64,000 bases of DNA from Coleophora flavipennella (lineage: Eukaryota; Arthropoda; Insecta; Lepidoptera; Coleophoridae): the NCBI GenBank assembly GCA_947284805.1, contig OX369282.1, positions 9,103,001 to 9,167,000 on the forward strand. Direction: 5' to 3'. Each line of letters begins with the position of its first letter. Positions within the stretch are counted from its first letter, which is position 1. Shown here in pieces: positions 1 to 9,865 of this stretch. Both the position numbers and the translations under genes were made by a program. The notes under the pieces are model-generated. The model ran no database searches. It was not told where the DNA came from and was given only the letters and a program-made list of their open reading frames with translations.

Positions 1-3
1 CGT

Positions 4-215
4 AATATCAGCCGAAAGACGTCCAATGCTGGACAAAGGCTTCCCCCAAGGATTTCCATAAAGGCTGGTCCTGACCTGTCCGCATCCTGCGGCTTCCCGC
101 GACTTATACAAAATCGTTGGTTCACTGAGTGGGAAGCCTGCCTACGCTACGTCTTCCGGTGTGCGGTCGCCTCTCGAGAACTTTACTACCCCAATCTGTA
201 TCTGTCGAATTCGGT
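4..215 (-). mobile_element. RTE LINE 3' fragment
   Basis: A 5'-truncated, mutated copy of the C-terminal end of the RTE reverse transcriptase that is intact at 2392-5556. Read on the minus strand it keeps pieces of the LEWRPRTGKRSVGRPPTRW stretch and of the QQWT end, with frameshifts. The element's 3' end faces the left window edge. It is a dead fossil; the family assignment is firm because the sequence tracks the full-length copy closely. Confidence 0.8.
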
Positions 216-979
216 TCGTCGCTTATTACCAGCGAATAAGTCATCCTAAAAGTCTCGCTTATCATCAGGGCTAATAATAATAATAGGTCGGTATAAATTG
301 GATGTTTAAGCTGATTAATAAATAAATACCATATTTTTTTCAACAAAATAATGATACTTAGCGAAGACAATCTTGTTTACGAAATGAGATAACAAATAAA
401 ATTACGAAAACTTGTTGTTTTTGCCGACAAAGATCACGGTTAAACGGTTGACCACAGAGTTCAGAGATAACTAATTAGTGAATAATATTTTTGTGTTATT
501 AGTAACTTACTAAAAATTATTCATTTGTATCTGTCGGCGGCAGATTCCAGATTTTCCCAGGCGGATCGTAATGGTTTCTGCATTTCATCGCAAGGCTTCA
601 AAAAATACTATGAAGGTTTGGATCGTTTAGAATGTCTGGTTCTACCGTAGACTTAGTATTTTTCGGAGTCCCACTGTGAAATGCCTGGGCCTTTTGCGAT
701 CTGCCTGGGATTATCTATATAATATAACTAAAGTAACAAAAAATCTATTTAATTGAATACAATTTTGAAAATATTATCACTTTGGATGTAAAAAAATATA
801 GGTACTAGACCCCGTTCATCTTGAAGCCTTTAATAAAAAAAAAAACACTAGATAACTTTAATTCTACACCTTTTCTGAAATCGCAAAAAAAGGACTTTCT
901 ATAAAACCACTGAGTTTCCTGTTAGCCCAAGTTAGGTACCTTTGTTAAGAATCTATGAGCACGCCAATTTTGGTTGCAG
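216..979. other. AT-rich intron of the coactosin-like gene
   Basis: No convincing coding exon is seen. Around 700-850 there is partial similarity to a dispersed AT-rich repeat that recurs near 39480-39980 and 60450-61100 (shared phrases around AATACAATT and AAAATATTA). The end of the stretch carries the 3' splice site (TTGGTTGCAG) of the exon that begins at 980. Earlier coactosin exons must lie left of the window. Confidence 0.5.
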
Positions 980-1109
980 GTTGCAAATGGGCGACGAGAT
1001 ATCGAAACGCAAGAAATTCCTGTTCGTCACGTGGGTGGGGCCGAATGTGTCCGTCATCAACCGCGCCAAGATGTCCACAGACAAGGCAATTATCAAACAC
1101 ATCATTTCT
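980..1109 (+). CDS. COTL1: Coactosin-like protein, penultimate exon
   Basis: The exon is bounded by TTGGTTGCAG on the left and GTAAGT on the right. One carried base is followed by 43 codons, beginning LQMGDEISKRKKF and containing the ADF-homology core FLFVTWVGPNVS and the basic stretch INRAKMSTDK. This matches the middle of coactosin, a single ADF-H-domain protein that binds filamentous actin and works with 5-lipoxygenase in vertebrates; in insects a cytoskeletal role is inferred. The exon ends in phase 0, and the exon at 13298 continues the same protein without a break. The first methionine codon inside is not a start: the reading runs in from an upstream exon outside the window. Confidence 0.88.
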
Positions 1110-1255
1110 GTAAGTATATTCTACGTTTTCTTGAAAATCTTTTGTAGACTTCCCGCAACTTAGCCGCTAAATGGGCCTAGTCAAAGTTTTTTTTTTTTTA
1201 TCATGTATTATAGAAAACAAAATTGTTAAAAATAAATCCAATTTTATTCTGTATC

Positions 1256-1470
1256 AAGCTGTTTCCCGCGGCTTCACCCGCGTGGACGTTTCTATGACTT
1301 TCCGAGGGTGCGCAGTGCGTGGGAAAATGTAGCCTATGTGTTAATCCAGGTCTTAAAGTGTCTACCTACCAAACAGCCAGACCCATTCAGTAGTTTTTGC
1401 GTGAGAGTAACAAACATACATCCATACATTCTTAAAAACTTTCGCGTTTATAATATTAGTACGATATAGG
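1256..1470 (-). mobile_element. Helitron-like non-autonomous repeat
   Basis: A short interspersed repeat with a GC-rich CCGCGGCTTCACCCGCG hairpin at one end and ATAATATTAGTA at the other, in minus orientation. The same family is seen at 12860-13200, 30991-31209 and, with clean ends, at 42132-42348 and 38887-39244. Its CTAG terminus is degenerate here. The assignment rests on the better copies. Confidence 0.55.
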
Positions 1471-1629
1471 TCCCATTAATGTTTCAAAAAACTTTTTTTT
1501 ATATTGCCAGTACTATTTTGGATTTTTTAAATGTTTTTTTTTGTGTTTAGGCTCCGTATATGTAATTATGAACCTACCTACTTAGTACTTACTATGTGTA
1601 AATTTAAATAAAATACAATACAAATTGTA

Positions 1630-2391
1630 ATAAAGATGCGATTGAGCACAACAAAGGCTCAAAAGTGTTCGCGAGAGATCTGTCTGTTGGTCAAAGCCAA
1701 CTGACCAAGCTGAAGACTGAGGATGGCAGGATCATACATATCGTTTAAGACTGAATTGCTGGAAGAGGTTGAGAAGTTCTACGGACAATTTTACAAGACC
1801 ACACGTCTGCCTGTCAGCGATCTGGCTAAAAACCCAAGAGCCAGACTAACCCGAACTATACCGAAGATATCCCGGACGTCAGCCTGTACGAGATTAGAAT
1901 GGCTCTCAAACAGCTCAAGAACAACAAGGCACCGGGTGATGATGGAATTACGGCTGAACTTTTGAAAGCAGGTGGATCACCGGTACTAAAAGCTCCTCTA
2001 AAGTTAGTTAATTCCGTTATACTCGAGGGCATGGCATAGAAGTGTGGTCGTGCTTTTCTTCAAAAAGGACGAAAGTACCCTGCTGAAGAACTACTTACAG
2101 ACCCATCTCACATCTGAGCCATGTCTACAAGCTGTTTTCGAGAGTCATTCATTACGAATCGTCTCGCACGCAGGCAAAGTATATATATTGGTACTTGACG
2201 CAGGTTTGAAGACTTCCAGCCTCCCGAACAAGCCCCGGTTTTCGAAAAGGTTTTAGCACCACAGACCACATACATACGCTGCGGCAGATTATACAGAAGG
2301 CTGAAGAATACAATCAGCCACTATGCTTGGCGTTTGTGGACTATAAGAAAGTCTTTGATTCAGTCGAAACCTGGGCTGTGCTACAGTCTCT
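1630..2391 (+). mobile_element. Older RTE LINE copy, left part (split by insertion)
   Basis: A decayed plus-strand copy of the RTE reverse transcriptase, corresponding to about residues 416-657 of the intact copy. Recognisable phrases are KGSKVFARDLSVGQSQLTKL and, at the end, the catalytic region LAFVDYKKVFDSVETWAVLQS. Frameshifts and small deletions break the frame. It stops inside AVLQSL at the point where the full-length minus-strand element has landed, and it resumes at 5557. Confidence 0.85.
2382..2391. repeat. Target-site duplication of full-length RTE, copy 1
   Basis: TACAGTCTCT is found here and again at 5557-5566, directly flanking the full-length RTE. The bases belong to the older RTE copy (codons for LQSL). 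Removing the insert and one copy restores the older element's reading across the junction. Confidence 0.9.
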
Positions 2392-5300
2392 CATCATATC
2401 AGCCGAAGGAAGTCCACTGCTGGACATAGGCCTCCCCCAAGGATCTCCACGACGACCGGTTCTGCGCTGCCCGCATCCAGCGGCTTCCCGCGACCTTCAC
2501 CAGGTCATCGGTCCACCGAGTGGGAGGCCTGCCTACACTACGCTTTCCGGTGCGTGGTCGCCACTCGAGAACTTTACTGCCCCAACGGCCATCTGTTCTA
2601 CGAGCAATGTGCCCCGCCCACTGCCACTTAAGTTTAGCAATTCTGAGAGCTATGTCGGTTACTTTGGTTCTCTTACGGATCTCCTCGTTTCTGATTCGAT
2701 CACGCAGAGAAACTCCGAGCATAGCACGCTCCATTGCCCTTTGGGTGACCTTGAGCCTTCTTATGAGGCCCATAGTAAGCGACCATGTCTCAGTTCCGTA
2801 CGTCATCACTGGCAACACACATTGGTCGAAGACCTTGGTCTTAAGACACTGCGGTATCTCGGACGTAAAGATATTGCGAAGCTTACCGAACGCTGCCCAG
2901 CCGAGTTGGATTCGACGATTGATCTCTTTCTCGAAGTTGGACCTACCTAACTGGACTGTTTGTCCCAGGTATACATATTCGGTAACAACTTCGAGTGTAT
3001 AGCCTCCAACCTTCAGAGGAGTAGGTATGACACGGACGTTTGACATAATTTTCGTCTTGTCCATGTTCATTCTAAGACCCACTTGTTGAGAGGCTCTACT
3101 GAGGCCATCGAGCATTGTGCCTAAGTCGTCCATAGTCTCAGCCATGACCACGATATCGTCAGCGAATCGAAGGTGGGTGATGTACTCGCCGTTGATATTG
3201 ATGCCGAGTCCACCCCAGTCCAAAAGCTTAAAAACATCTTCCAGGGCGGCGGTGAACAGTTTCGGAGATATAACGTCTCCCTGTCTCACCCCTCGCTGCA
3301 GCTGGATAGGTTCCGAGTTTTGATCCTGGAGGCGAACCGACATGGTGGCGTTTTCATACAAACACTTCAGCACTTCGATGTATCGATAGTCAATTTGGCA
3401 CCTCTGGAGAGACTGTAACACAGCCCAGGTTTCGACCGAATCGAAGGCTTTCTCATAGTCCACGAACGCCAAGCATAGTGGCTGATTGTACTCTTCGGTC
3501 TTCTGTATAATCTGCCGCAGCGTATGTATGTGGTCTATGGTACTAAATCCTTTTCGGAAACCGGCTTGTTCGGGAGGCTGGAAGTCGTGAAACCTGCGTG
3601 CGAGACGATTCGTAATGACCCTCGAAAACAGTTTGTAGACATGGCTCAGAAGTGAGATGGGTCTGTAGTTCTTCAGCAGGGTATTGTCGCCCTTTTTGAA
3701 GAAAAGCACGACCACACTTCTGTGCCATGCCTTAGGCGTTTGTCCTTCAAGTATAACGGAATTAAATAATTTCTGAAGAGCTTTAAGTACCGGTGTTCCA
3801 CCTGCTTTCAGAAGTTCAGCCGTAATTCCATCATCACCCGGTACCTTATTGTTTTTAAGCTGTTTAAGAGCCATTCTAATCTCGTACAGGCTGACGTCCG
3901 GGATATCTTCGGTATAGTGTCGGGTAAGTCTAGCTCTTGGGTCTTTAGCCAGATCGCTGACAGGCAGACGTGTGGTCGTGTACAATTGTCCGTAGAACTT
4001 CTCAACTTCTTGCAGCAACTCAGTCTTAGACGATATGATCCTGCCGTCCTCAGTCTTCAGCTTGGTCAGTTGACTTTGACCAACAGACAGATCTCTCGCG
4101 AACACTTTTGAGCCTTTGTTGTTCTCAATCGCCTCTTTAATACAATTTGTATTATAGTGGCGCAAATCGCGAGTTAGAGACTTAGAGATCTGCCTGTTTA
4201 GTTGCCGATACTGAGTAGCGTCTTCAGAGGACTGCAAAACCAATCTTCGTCTTTCTTCCATGAGGTTGCTGGTCAAGTCAGAGATTTTTTTGGCTCTGTT
4301 TGAACGGCGAGTTTTGAAAATCTTAGACCCGACCGTTTGGACAATTTCCACGAACCTGTCGTTATAATCGTCCACATTCTCGCAGTCTCCTAGGCATTCG
4401 AAGCGATTGTGCAACTCGAGCTGAAAGTTTTCGGGGTTTTGGAACTGGATGGGCGCTGGTCGGAGTGTGGACTTCATCAGTCGACATCTTTCTAGCTTGG
4501 TCTTTAGATTCAATGTGCCTCTTACCATTCGGTGATCGCTTCCTGTTTTGACTGAGTTGATCACAGAGACATCATTGAATATTTGCCTTCTTGTCGACAA
4601 GATGAAGTCGATCTCGTTCTTCGTTACGCCATTGGGATGCAACCATGTCCACTTTCGCTGTTTAGGCTTTTTGAAGAAGGAGTTCATCATAAAGAGGCCC
4701 TCCTTCTCCATAAAGTCGGCCAGCAGCTGGCCACGTGCATTTCTCTCTCCATATCCAAATTGCCCCACTCTCAGCTCACCATCACTTCGTTTGCCCAGTT
4801 TCGCGTTAAAGTCCCCCATAACAATGGTGTATTGAGTCCGGGAGCTGTTATGTAGAGCTCTAGAGATATCCTCATATAGGAGCTCCACTTCGTCGTCGGA
4901 GTGTTGCGCGGTCGGTGCATAAACCTGAATAACTTTCAGCGAATACCGTTTGGTAATTCGGAGAATAAGGTACGCTACCCTCGTCGAAACACTCTCGATC
5001 CGGACCACATTGTTAATGAGGGACTTGTGGACTAGAAACCCGACACCACCCTCGGACAGTTGGTCGCCCTCCCGGAAATAGAGCAGGTTTCCGGATTTAA
5101 GGATTATGGTGTCCTCCCCCTCTCTTCGGACTTCACACAATCCTACGATGTCCCATCGTAACCTGCTCAATGCTTCCTCGAGTTCTGTTAACTTTACGTC
5201 GGTTCGCAGTGTGCGCGTGTTGTAGGTTGCCAGGGCCAGAGGTCTTTTATTTTGGTAGCCTGGCATCTGCCGGGGATTCTTCGCACCCCATGCCCCGCCG

Positions 5301-5556
5301 TTACCTTGACCGCTACCGGAGCCAGGAATAGCGGGGCTGCCGGGGACTAGGGGCCGTTTTTTATTTGTGTCGATCATCAGGGGGTGTTGCCGTAATCGCC
5401 ACGCTTGGCAGGCGGGTTGGCGATCGCAGTATTGTTGCAGATTGGCTGCAAGTCACGGAAAGACGCTGCTGCCCATCCTCCGGTTTGAGTCCCTTAGTCG
5501 GCTCTTACGACACCTATTGGATGAAATAGGATGGCCCTATTCTAAGCCGGGAGCCA
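2392..5556 (-). mobile_element. Full-length RTE-clade non-LTR retrotransposon
   Basis: A complete element of about 3.17 kb: a 5' leader of about 180 bp (5378-5556), one long open frame (2399-5377) and a very short 3' end that stops in GATATGATG. It is flanked by a perfect 10-bp target-site duplication (TACAGTCTCT) and sits in reverse orientation inside an older copy of the same family. A single ORF with endonuclease and RT, a minimal 3' UTR and a short simple 3' repeat are typical of RTE elements. The intact frame suggests recent insertion and possible activity. Confidence 0.93.
2399..5377 (-). CDS. RTE endonuclease-reverse transcriptase (ORF intact)
   Basis: A 992-residue protein that nicks target DNA and reverse-transcribes the element's RNA at the nick. 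An apurinic-type endonuclease covers about residues 45-290: TYNTRTL (N53), GLCEVRR (E82), VMGDFNAKLG (D189, N191) and TGSDHRMV (S280-D281-H282) mark its catalytic core. The reverse transcriptase covers about 510-810: RPISLLSHVYKL, AFVDYEKAFDS (first catalytic Asp, 640), GVRQGDVISPKLF and LRFADDIVV (catalytic Asp pair 740-741). The C-terminal 180 residues (YGTETWSL, GRPPTRWTDDLV) are the part found in all truncated copies in the window. There are no stops or frameshifts. The first methionine is used because no other lies upstream in frame before the 5' leader. Confidence 0.93.
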   Translation of the reverse strand: MIDTNKKRPLVPGSPAIPGSGSGQGNGGAWGAKNPRQMPGYQNKRPLALATYNTRTLRTDVKLTELEEALSRLRWDIVGLCEVRREGEDTIILKSGNLLYFREGDQLSEGGVGFLVHKSLINNVVRIESVSTRVAYLILRITKRYSLKVIQVYAPTAQHSDDEVELLYEDISRALHNSSRTQYTIVMGDFNAKLGKRSDGELRVGQFGYGERNARGQLLADFMEKEGLFMMNSFFKKPKQRKWTWLHPNGVTKNEIDFILSTRRQIFNDVSVINSVKTGSDHRMVRGTLNLKTKLERCRLMKSTLRPAPIQFQNPENFQLELHNRFECLGDCENVDDYNDRFVEIVQTVGSKIFKTRRSNRAKKISDLTSNLMEERRRLVLQSSEDATQYRQLNRQISKSLTRDLRHYNTNCIKEAIENNKGSKVFARDLSVGQSQLTKLKTEDGRIISSKTELLQEVEKFYGQLYTTTRLPVSDLAKDPRARLTRHYTEDIPDVSLYEIRMALKQLKNNKVPGDDGITAELLKAGGTPVLKALQKLFNSVILEGQTPKAWHRSVVVLFFKKGDNTLLKNYRPISLLSHVYKLFSRVITNRLARRFHDFQPPEQAGFRKGFSTIDHIHTLRQIIQKTEEYNQPLCLAFVDYEKAFDSVETWAVLQSLQRCQIDYRYIEVLKCLYENATMSVRLQDQNSEPIQLQRGVRQGDVISPKLFTAALEDVFKLLDWGGLGININGEYITHLRFADDIVVMAETMDDLGTMLDGLSRASQQVGLRMNMDKTKIMSNVRVIPTPLKVGGYTLEVVTEYVYLGQTVQLGRSNFEKEINRRIQLGWAAFGKLRNIFTSEIPQCLKTKVFDQCVLPVMTYGTETWSLTMGLIRRLKVTQRAMERAMLGVSLRDRIRNEEIRKRTKVTDIALRIAKLKWQWAGHIARRTDGRWGSKVLEWRPRTGKRSVGRPPTRWTDDLVKVAGSRWMRAAQNRSSWRSLGEAYVQQWTSFG

Positions 5557-6555
5557 TACAGTCTCTCCAGCGGTGCCAAATTGACCATCGATACATCGAG
5601 GTGTTGTGTCTGTATGAAAACGCCACCATGTCGGTTCGACTCCAGGACCAGAACTCGAGACCTATCCAGCGAGGGGTGAGACAGAGAGACGTTATATCTA
5701 CGAAACTGTTCACCGCCGCCCTGGAAGATGTTTTCAAGGTCAGATTCTTGTCCAGAGACTAGGGTGGACTCTGCATCAACCCACCTCCGATTCTCTGACG
5801 ATATGGTTATGGCTGAGTCTATGGAAGACCTAAGCCCAATGCTCGATGGCCTCAGTAAAGTCTCAACTAGTGGATCTTAAAACGAACATGGACATGACGA
5901 AAATAATGTTAAATGTCCGTGTCGCACCCACGCCTCTAAAGGTTGGAGACTCTACACTGGAAGTCGTTGACAAATATGATTACCTTACCTGGGCCTGGGA
6001 CAAACAGTCCAACTTCAAGTAGGTTCAACTTCAAGAAAGTGATCAATCGACGAATCTAACTCGACTGAGCTGCGTTCGGGAAGCTTCGCAATATCTTAAA
6101 TAGCGCAGTGTCTCAGGACTAAGGTCTTTGACCAGTGTGTGTTGCCAGTGATGACTTACGGAACTGAGACATGGTCGCTTTCTATGGGCCTCTTAAGAAG
6201 GCTCAAGGTCACCCAAAGGGCAATGGAGCGAGCTATGCTCGGAGTTTCTCTCCGTGATCAAATCAGAAACGAGGGGATCCGCAGGAGAACCAAAGTAACC
6301 GGCATAGCTCACAGAAAAGCTAAACTGAAGTGGCAGTGGGCAGGGCACATAGCTCCTAGAACAGATGGCCGTTGGGGCATTAAAGTTCTCGAGTGGCGAT
6401 CGCGCACCAGAAAACGTAGCGTAGGCAGGCCTCTCACGCGGTGGACCGACGACCTGGTGAAGATCGCGGAAAGCCGGACCGGTCGTCGTGGAAATCCTTG
6501 GGGCAGACCTTTGTCCAGCTGTGGACGTTTTACGTCTGATATGATGATGAATTTC
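5557..6555 (+). mobile_element. Older RTE LINE copy, right part
   Basis: Continuation of the copy at 1630-2391 after the nested insertion. It resumes with LQRCQIDHRYIEVL and runs to the 3' end. The FADD region is decayed (FSDDMV-like), and several frameshifts occur between 5750 and 6120. The last 140 codons are again readable (MTYGTETWSL to GRPLTRWTDDLVK), and the copy ends in CTGATATGATGATG. Together with the left part it spans about 1.76 kb of a 5'-truncated insertion. Confidence 0.85.
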
Positions 6556-6587
6556 AATAAATAAATAATAGGTATTACGTAATAAAA

Positions 6588-6888
6588 AGCGTCGGTGGCT
6601 CAACCGGTAACGACTCGGTTCTTCTAACCAGAGGTACCGGGTTCAAATCTGGACGGCCAATACATTGGTACACCAATGAGTTTTTCAAAACTTACGTACA
6701 TATACTTACCGATTGCTTTAACGGTGAAGGAAAACATCGTCAGGAAACCTGCACACGCCTGCGAAGAAACTCGAAGGTTGTGTGTGAAGTCGACCAACCC
6801 GCACTGGGCCCGCTAAGGCCTGATCGCCCTATTTCAGGGTAGGCTCGAGCCCCTCGGTGGGGACGTATATGAGCTGATATGATGACGT
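6588..6888 (+). mobile_element. tRNA-derived SINE with RTE-like tail (family 1)
   Basis: The head resembles a tRNA: a box A-like TGGCTCAACCGG at about 6597 and a box B-like GGGTTCAAATC about 50 bp later, the internal RNA polymerase III promoter. The body contains GAAACCTGCACACGCC and AGGGTAGGCTCGAGCCCC, and the 3' end is GAGCTGATATGATGACG. The last bases match the 3' end of the RTE LINE in this window, implying that the RTE enzyme mobilises it. A near-identical full copy lies at 59568-59862. It sits just after an RTE 3' end. Confidence 0.82.
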
Positions 6889-6980
6889 ATAATAAAAAAA
6901 TGAAGGTGTTAAAAATCTTGGCCTGTACTCTGCCTCTCCTATTTATTTATGCTGTTGCTTCTTTTATTCAATAAATAATA

Positions 6981-7497
6981 CACTCAGCGGGCACAGAAAC
7001 TTGGCCACCTAATTTTTCTCAGTACATTTTCATACAAGGAGGGTACCCAAACAGCAACAATTTTGTATTTTTTTTTAAAGCAAAAAAAGTAAATAAACTT
7101 CGAAGTGCAGTCGATAGGTTAGATCCCTGGCTACAAATTTGTTGAACAGCCCAACATTTTGCAGAAGCTTGGGAACTCCGTAGTCGGCTCAGATGAGAGC
7201 ACACAGTAAATTGGCAAATTTTGTAGTCTGCTCAGATGAGAGCACACAGTAAATTGGCAAATTTTCCATACAGTTTGAATTAAATCATGTCCTTTTTTTG
7301 AGCAATCTTCAGAATTCCCAAGGCTCTGCATAATGTTGGGCTCTTCGACAAATTTGTAGACAGGTATCTAACCTATCGACTTCACTCTATAGTTTCCTTA
7401 CTTTTCTTAATTTAAAAAAAAATTGTTGCTGTTTGGGCACCGTGTATGAAAATGTACTGAAAAAAATTAGGTGGCCAAGTTTCTGTGCCGCTGAGTG
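6981..7497. mobile_element. Mariner-type MITE with ~90-bp inverted repeats
   Basis: Inverted termini start CACTCAGCGG and end CCGCTGAGTG, and are flanked by TA on both sides (6979-6980 and 7498-7499), the target duplication of Tc1/mariner elements. The arms stay complementary for about 90-100 bp with small indels. No transposase is encoded. The middle holds a direct repeat of about 45 bp containing CAGATGAGAGCACACAG (near 7190 and 7232). Confidence 0.82.
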
Positions 7498-7539
7498 TAT
7501 TAATGTTCTATTTTATTCATGCCATTTCTCAATTGTCAA

Positions 7540-8127
7540 AAATTCTCCATAGTATATACTAATCTAAACATAAACTCACCCCCAGTCTCACTTCCCATCT
7601 TGGAAAAACGCAAAGGGAATTCTCCATATATACTAATCCCAACAAAACCTCAACCCCCTGGTCTCGCTTCCCCTCTTGGACAAACGCAAAAATTCACTAT
7701 AGTTCTTTATATATATATACTAATACCAACATAACCTCAACCCCCGGTGATGCTTCCCCTCTGGACAAATGCAAAAATTCACTATAGGAATTCTTTATAT
7801 ACTAATACCAACATAACCTCAACCCTGGTGTTGCTTCCCCTCTTGGATGAATGCAAAAATTCACTATAGGAGTTCTTTATATATACTCATACCAACATAA
7901 CCTCAACTCCCGGTGTCGCTTCCCCTCTGGACAAATGCAAAAATTCACTATAGGAATTCTTTATATATAGTAATACCAACATAACCTCAATACCTGGTGT
8001 CGCTTCCCCTCTGGACAAATGCAAAAATTCACTATAGGAATTCTTTATATATACTAATACCAACATAACCTCAACCCCCGGTGTCGCTTCCCCTCTGGAC
8101 AAACACAAAAATTCACTATGGTTTTTG
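7540..8127. repeat. Minisatellite, ~84-bp unit, about 7 copies
   Basis: A head-to-tail array with the unit core AAAAATTCACTATAGGAATT, ATATATACTAATACCAACAT, AACCTCAACCCCCGGTGTCG and CTTCCCCTCTGGACAAATGC. The left-most units are more diverged and the right ones nearly identical, so the array probably grew from the right. A repetitive minus-strand frame (SRGEATPGVEVMLVLVYIKN) is just a by-product of the repeat. It lies about 350 bp past the ORC5 stop codon. Confidence 0.9.
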
Positions 8128-8473
8128 AAGGTAAAGTTGATCTTATAAGAAATATCAATATAAATAATAAGAAAAATACTCAAGATGTTCCTGTTCCCAA
8201 TTATATGGGGTCGGTGCAACATGTTTTTCTCTTCACCCCTTCCAGTCATATATACATTCACTTCTTTCTTACTCGATATCATCTTTTACACAGTCCATCC
8301 ATCTTTTCTTAGACCCTTCACATTATCATTATATAAAAATACCTTTAGCCCTAAATAAGTTTTTTTTATTATTAGCCTATGAATACTTCAATACAAAAAT
8401 ATTGGCAATAAATTACATCTGATCAAAAAATTCATTAGCATCGAACAAACATAAAACTAAAGAAAATTTTAAA
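8128..8473 (-). other. Orc5: ORC5 3' flank / 3' UTR
   Basis: Downstream of the ORC5 stop. On the minus strand an AATAAA polyadenylation hexamer (TTTATT at 8365-8370) lies about 105 bp after the stop codon, a normal distance. Between 8140 and 8330 the DNA is AT-rich with no recognisable gene. Confidence 0.5.
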
Positions 8474-9865
8474 TTACATAAAATCATACAAATATTTTCT
8501 TACATTAAAGCCCACTGTCTGAGCTACAGCCGAAATGAAATCATATCCAACAACACACTTATACTTAGCGGCATCCAAATCTATCTCCTTACTTCCCGCT
8601 ATCAGTTTGAGTTCAACCAAAGTGGCTATTTGTGCCAACAAATTACTTGTTAGACCTATTTTCTCTTCTAAAATTGCATAGAAAATTGCCAGCAACCTAT
8701 CCAAAGTGAACACTTTTGGACCTAGTTGCGTGTTCAGTTTTTCACTAATTTTAGCTTTGGCCTTTACATGTTGCATTCTCTTGCGTTTTTTTCCATGATT
8801 CTTCATAAATAACCTCTTGTCTTCCTTTGGGGGGTTGTAGCTCGCCAAATAAGCTGCTATAAGCAGAAACTTGGCGTAATAAGGTAGCTCAAGACTTTGT
8901 GCAAAGGTTTTTGTGGATGTCAACTCTTCTTTCAATGTATTTTCAAAGTTGAAGTTCGTAGAATATCCTTGATCACTATTTTCTTTGCCTGGCGATAGAT
9001 CATTAGCTTTACAATTGCTTATACGTAAATACAGCAATTCCAAGCTGGTTCTCAGAACTGGCGATATGTGTCTCCATAACTTTGACAAGTCCTGTGCTTG
9101 GATTTCATTACTTATGATTGGTTCACAGTATTTAACAAAGTTAACGCGAGCCATGTGTTGTAGCTCGATCAGATCTCGGCATGGTCGGTAAAACACACTA
9201 AGAAATGCATTGAGAAAGTTCGCAAATAACTCAGGTTTTTCAAGTTCTTCTTGGACCTCTTTGTCAATTTGATAATTACACAGTAAGTGTTTCACGAATG
9301 TTTTCTGTCTTAAAAATATAATTTTGAACAGTTCCTCTTTGTTGTAATTTGGGAAATACAGCTTTATAGGTTCCCGGACACCCATTTTGAAGTAGAAATT
9401 GTCATATACCAAATGAGTCACGAAAACTGTGCAAATGTTCAAATTACACAGTTCTCGCAGCTGTAGAAATGTTGAAAATATACACATATCCATGTTCCTT
9501 AATCTCTCAGCTCTATCAAACACCAACACAATGGGTTCAAAACTAGAATTATAATTTGCTATGTATTTTAGTGCGCTCAAAAAATCCATCATGTTGTCAC
9601 ATTTTATATCTACATCTTCCTCTTCGAAGCTTGACAATATGGTCTCGAACATGATTTTCGGCGAATAACACTCAATACAGTCAACAATAACATATTTGTA
9701 TTGTAAATATCGTAGCACAACGTCTATGCACATAGTTTTACCCGTTGCCATATTCCCGCTCAAAAACAAAGAACACGGCAATGGCTCATCTTTATCACCA
9801 AAAAAGTTAAATAGTTCGTTCAATTGTTCGTCTCTACATAGCACTTTTGTGTATATTTCTTCCAT
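8474..9865 (-). CDS. Orc5: Origin recognition complex subunit 5 (ORC5)
   Basis: A 463-residue single-exon gene, close to the usual ORC5 length of about 435-460. ORC5 is an AAA+-fold subunit of the six-part complex that binds replication origins and loads the MCM helicase in the nucleus. The Walker A motif GNMATGKT is at 37-44, a Walker B-type strand VLVFDRAE at 113-120, and a sensor-like strand NICTVFVTH at 143-151. The diagnostic C-terminal ORC5 block LPYYAKFLLIAAYLASYNPP is at 327-346, followed by DKRLF and a basic patch NHGKKRKRMQHVKAKAK. A winged-helix-like tail (LDAAKYKCVVGYDFI) ends the protein. No in-frame upstream methionine is near. The frame is intact with no introns. The gene lies antisense inside the last intron of the coactosin-like gene. 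Lack of introns could be ancestral or reflect a retrocopy; I cannot tell which. Confidence 0.95.
   Translation of the reverse strand: MEEIYTKVLCRDEQLNELFNFFGDKDEPLPCSLFLSGNMATGKTMCIDVVLRYLQYKYVIVDCIECYSPKIMFETILSSFEEEDVDIKCDNMMDFLSALKYIANYNSSFEPIVLVFDRAERLRNMDMCIFSTFLQLRELCNLNICTVFVTHLVYDNFYFKMGVREPIKLYFPNYNKEELFKIIFLRQKTFVKHLLCNYQIDKEVQEELEKPELFANFLNAFLSVFYRPCRDLIELQHMARVNFVKYCEPIISNEIQAQDLSKLWRHISPVLRTSLELLYLRISNCKANDLSPGKENSDQGYSTNFNFENTLKEELTSTKTFAQSLELPYYAKFLLIAAYLASYNPPKEDKRLFMKNHGKKRKRMQHVKAKAKISEKLNTQLGPKVFTLDRLLAIFYAILEEKIGLTSNLLAQIATLVELKLIAGSKEIDLDAAKYKCVVGYDFISAVAQTVGFNVRKYLYDFM

Noticed and set aside
2327..2950. 207-codon plus-strand frame over the RTE junction
   Set aside because: It begins in the old RTE copy and continues antisense through the inserted element, so it is a chance fusion across the nested insertion.
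6597..6665. Possible tRNA gene (box A and box B present)
   Set aside because: There is no foldable acceptor stem or complete cloverleaf by eye, and the sequence continues into a SINE body; the same applies to heads at 24510, 29950, 43725, 52950, 59474 and 59580.
7887..8282. 131-codon minus-strand frame with repeated SRGEATPG
   Set aside because: It arises from the 84-bp minisatellite and has no start context or conservation evidence.
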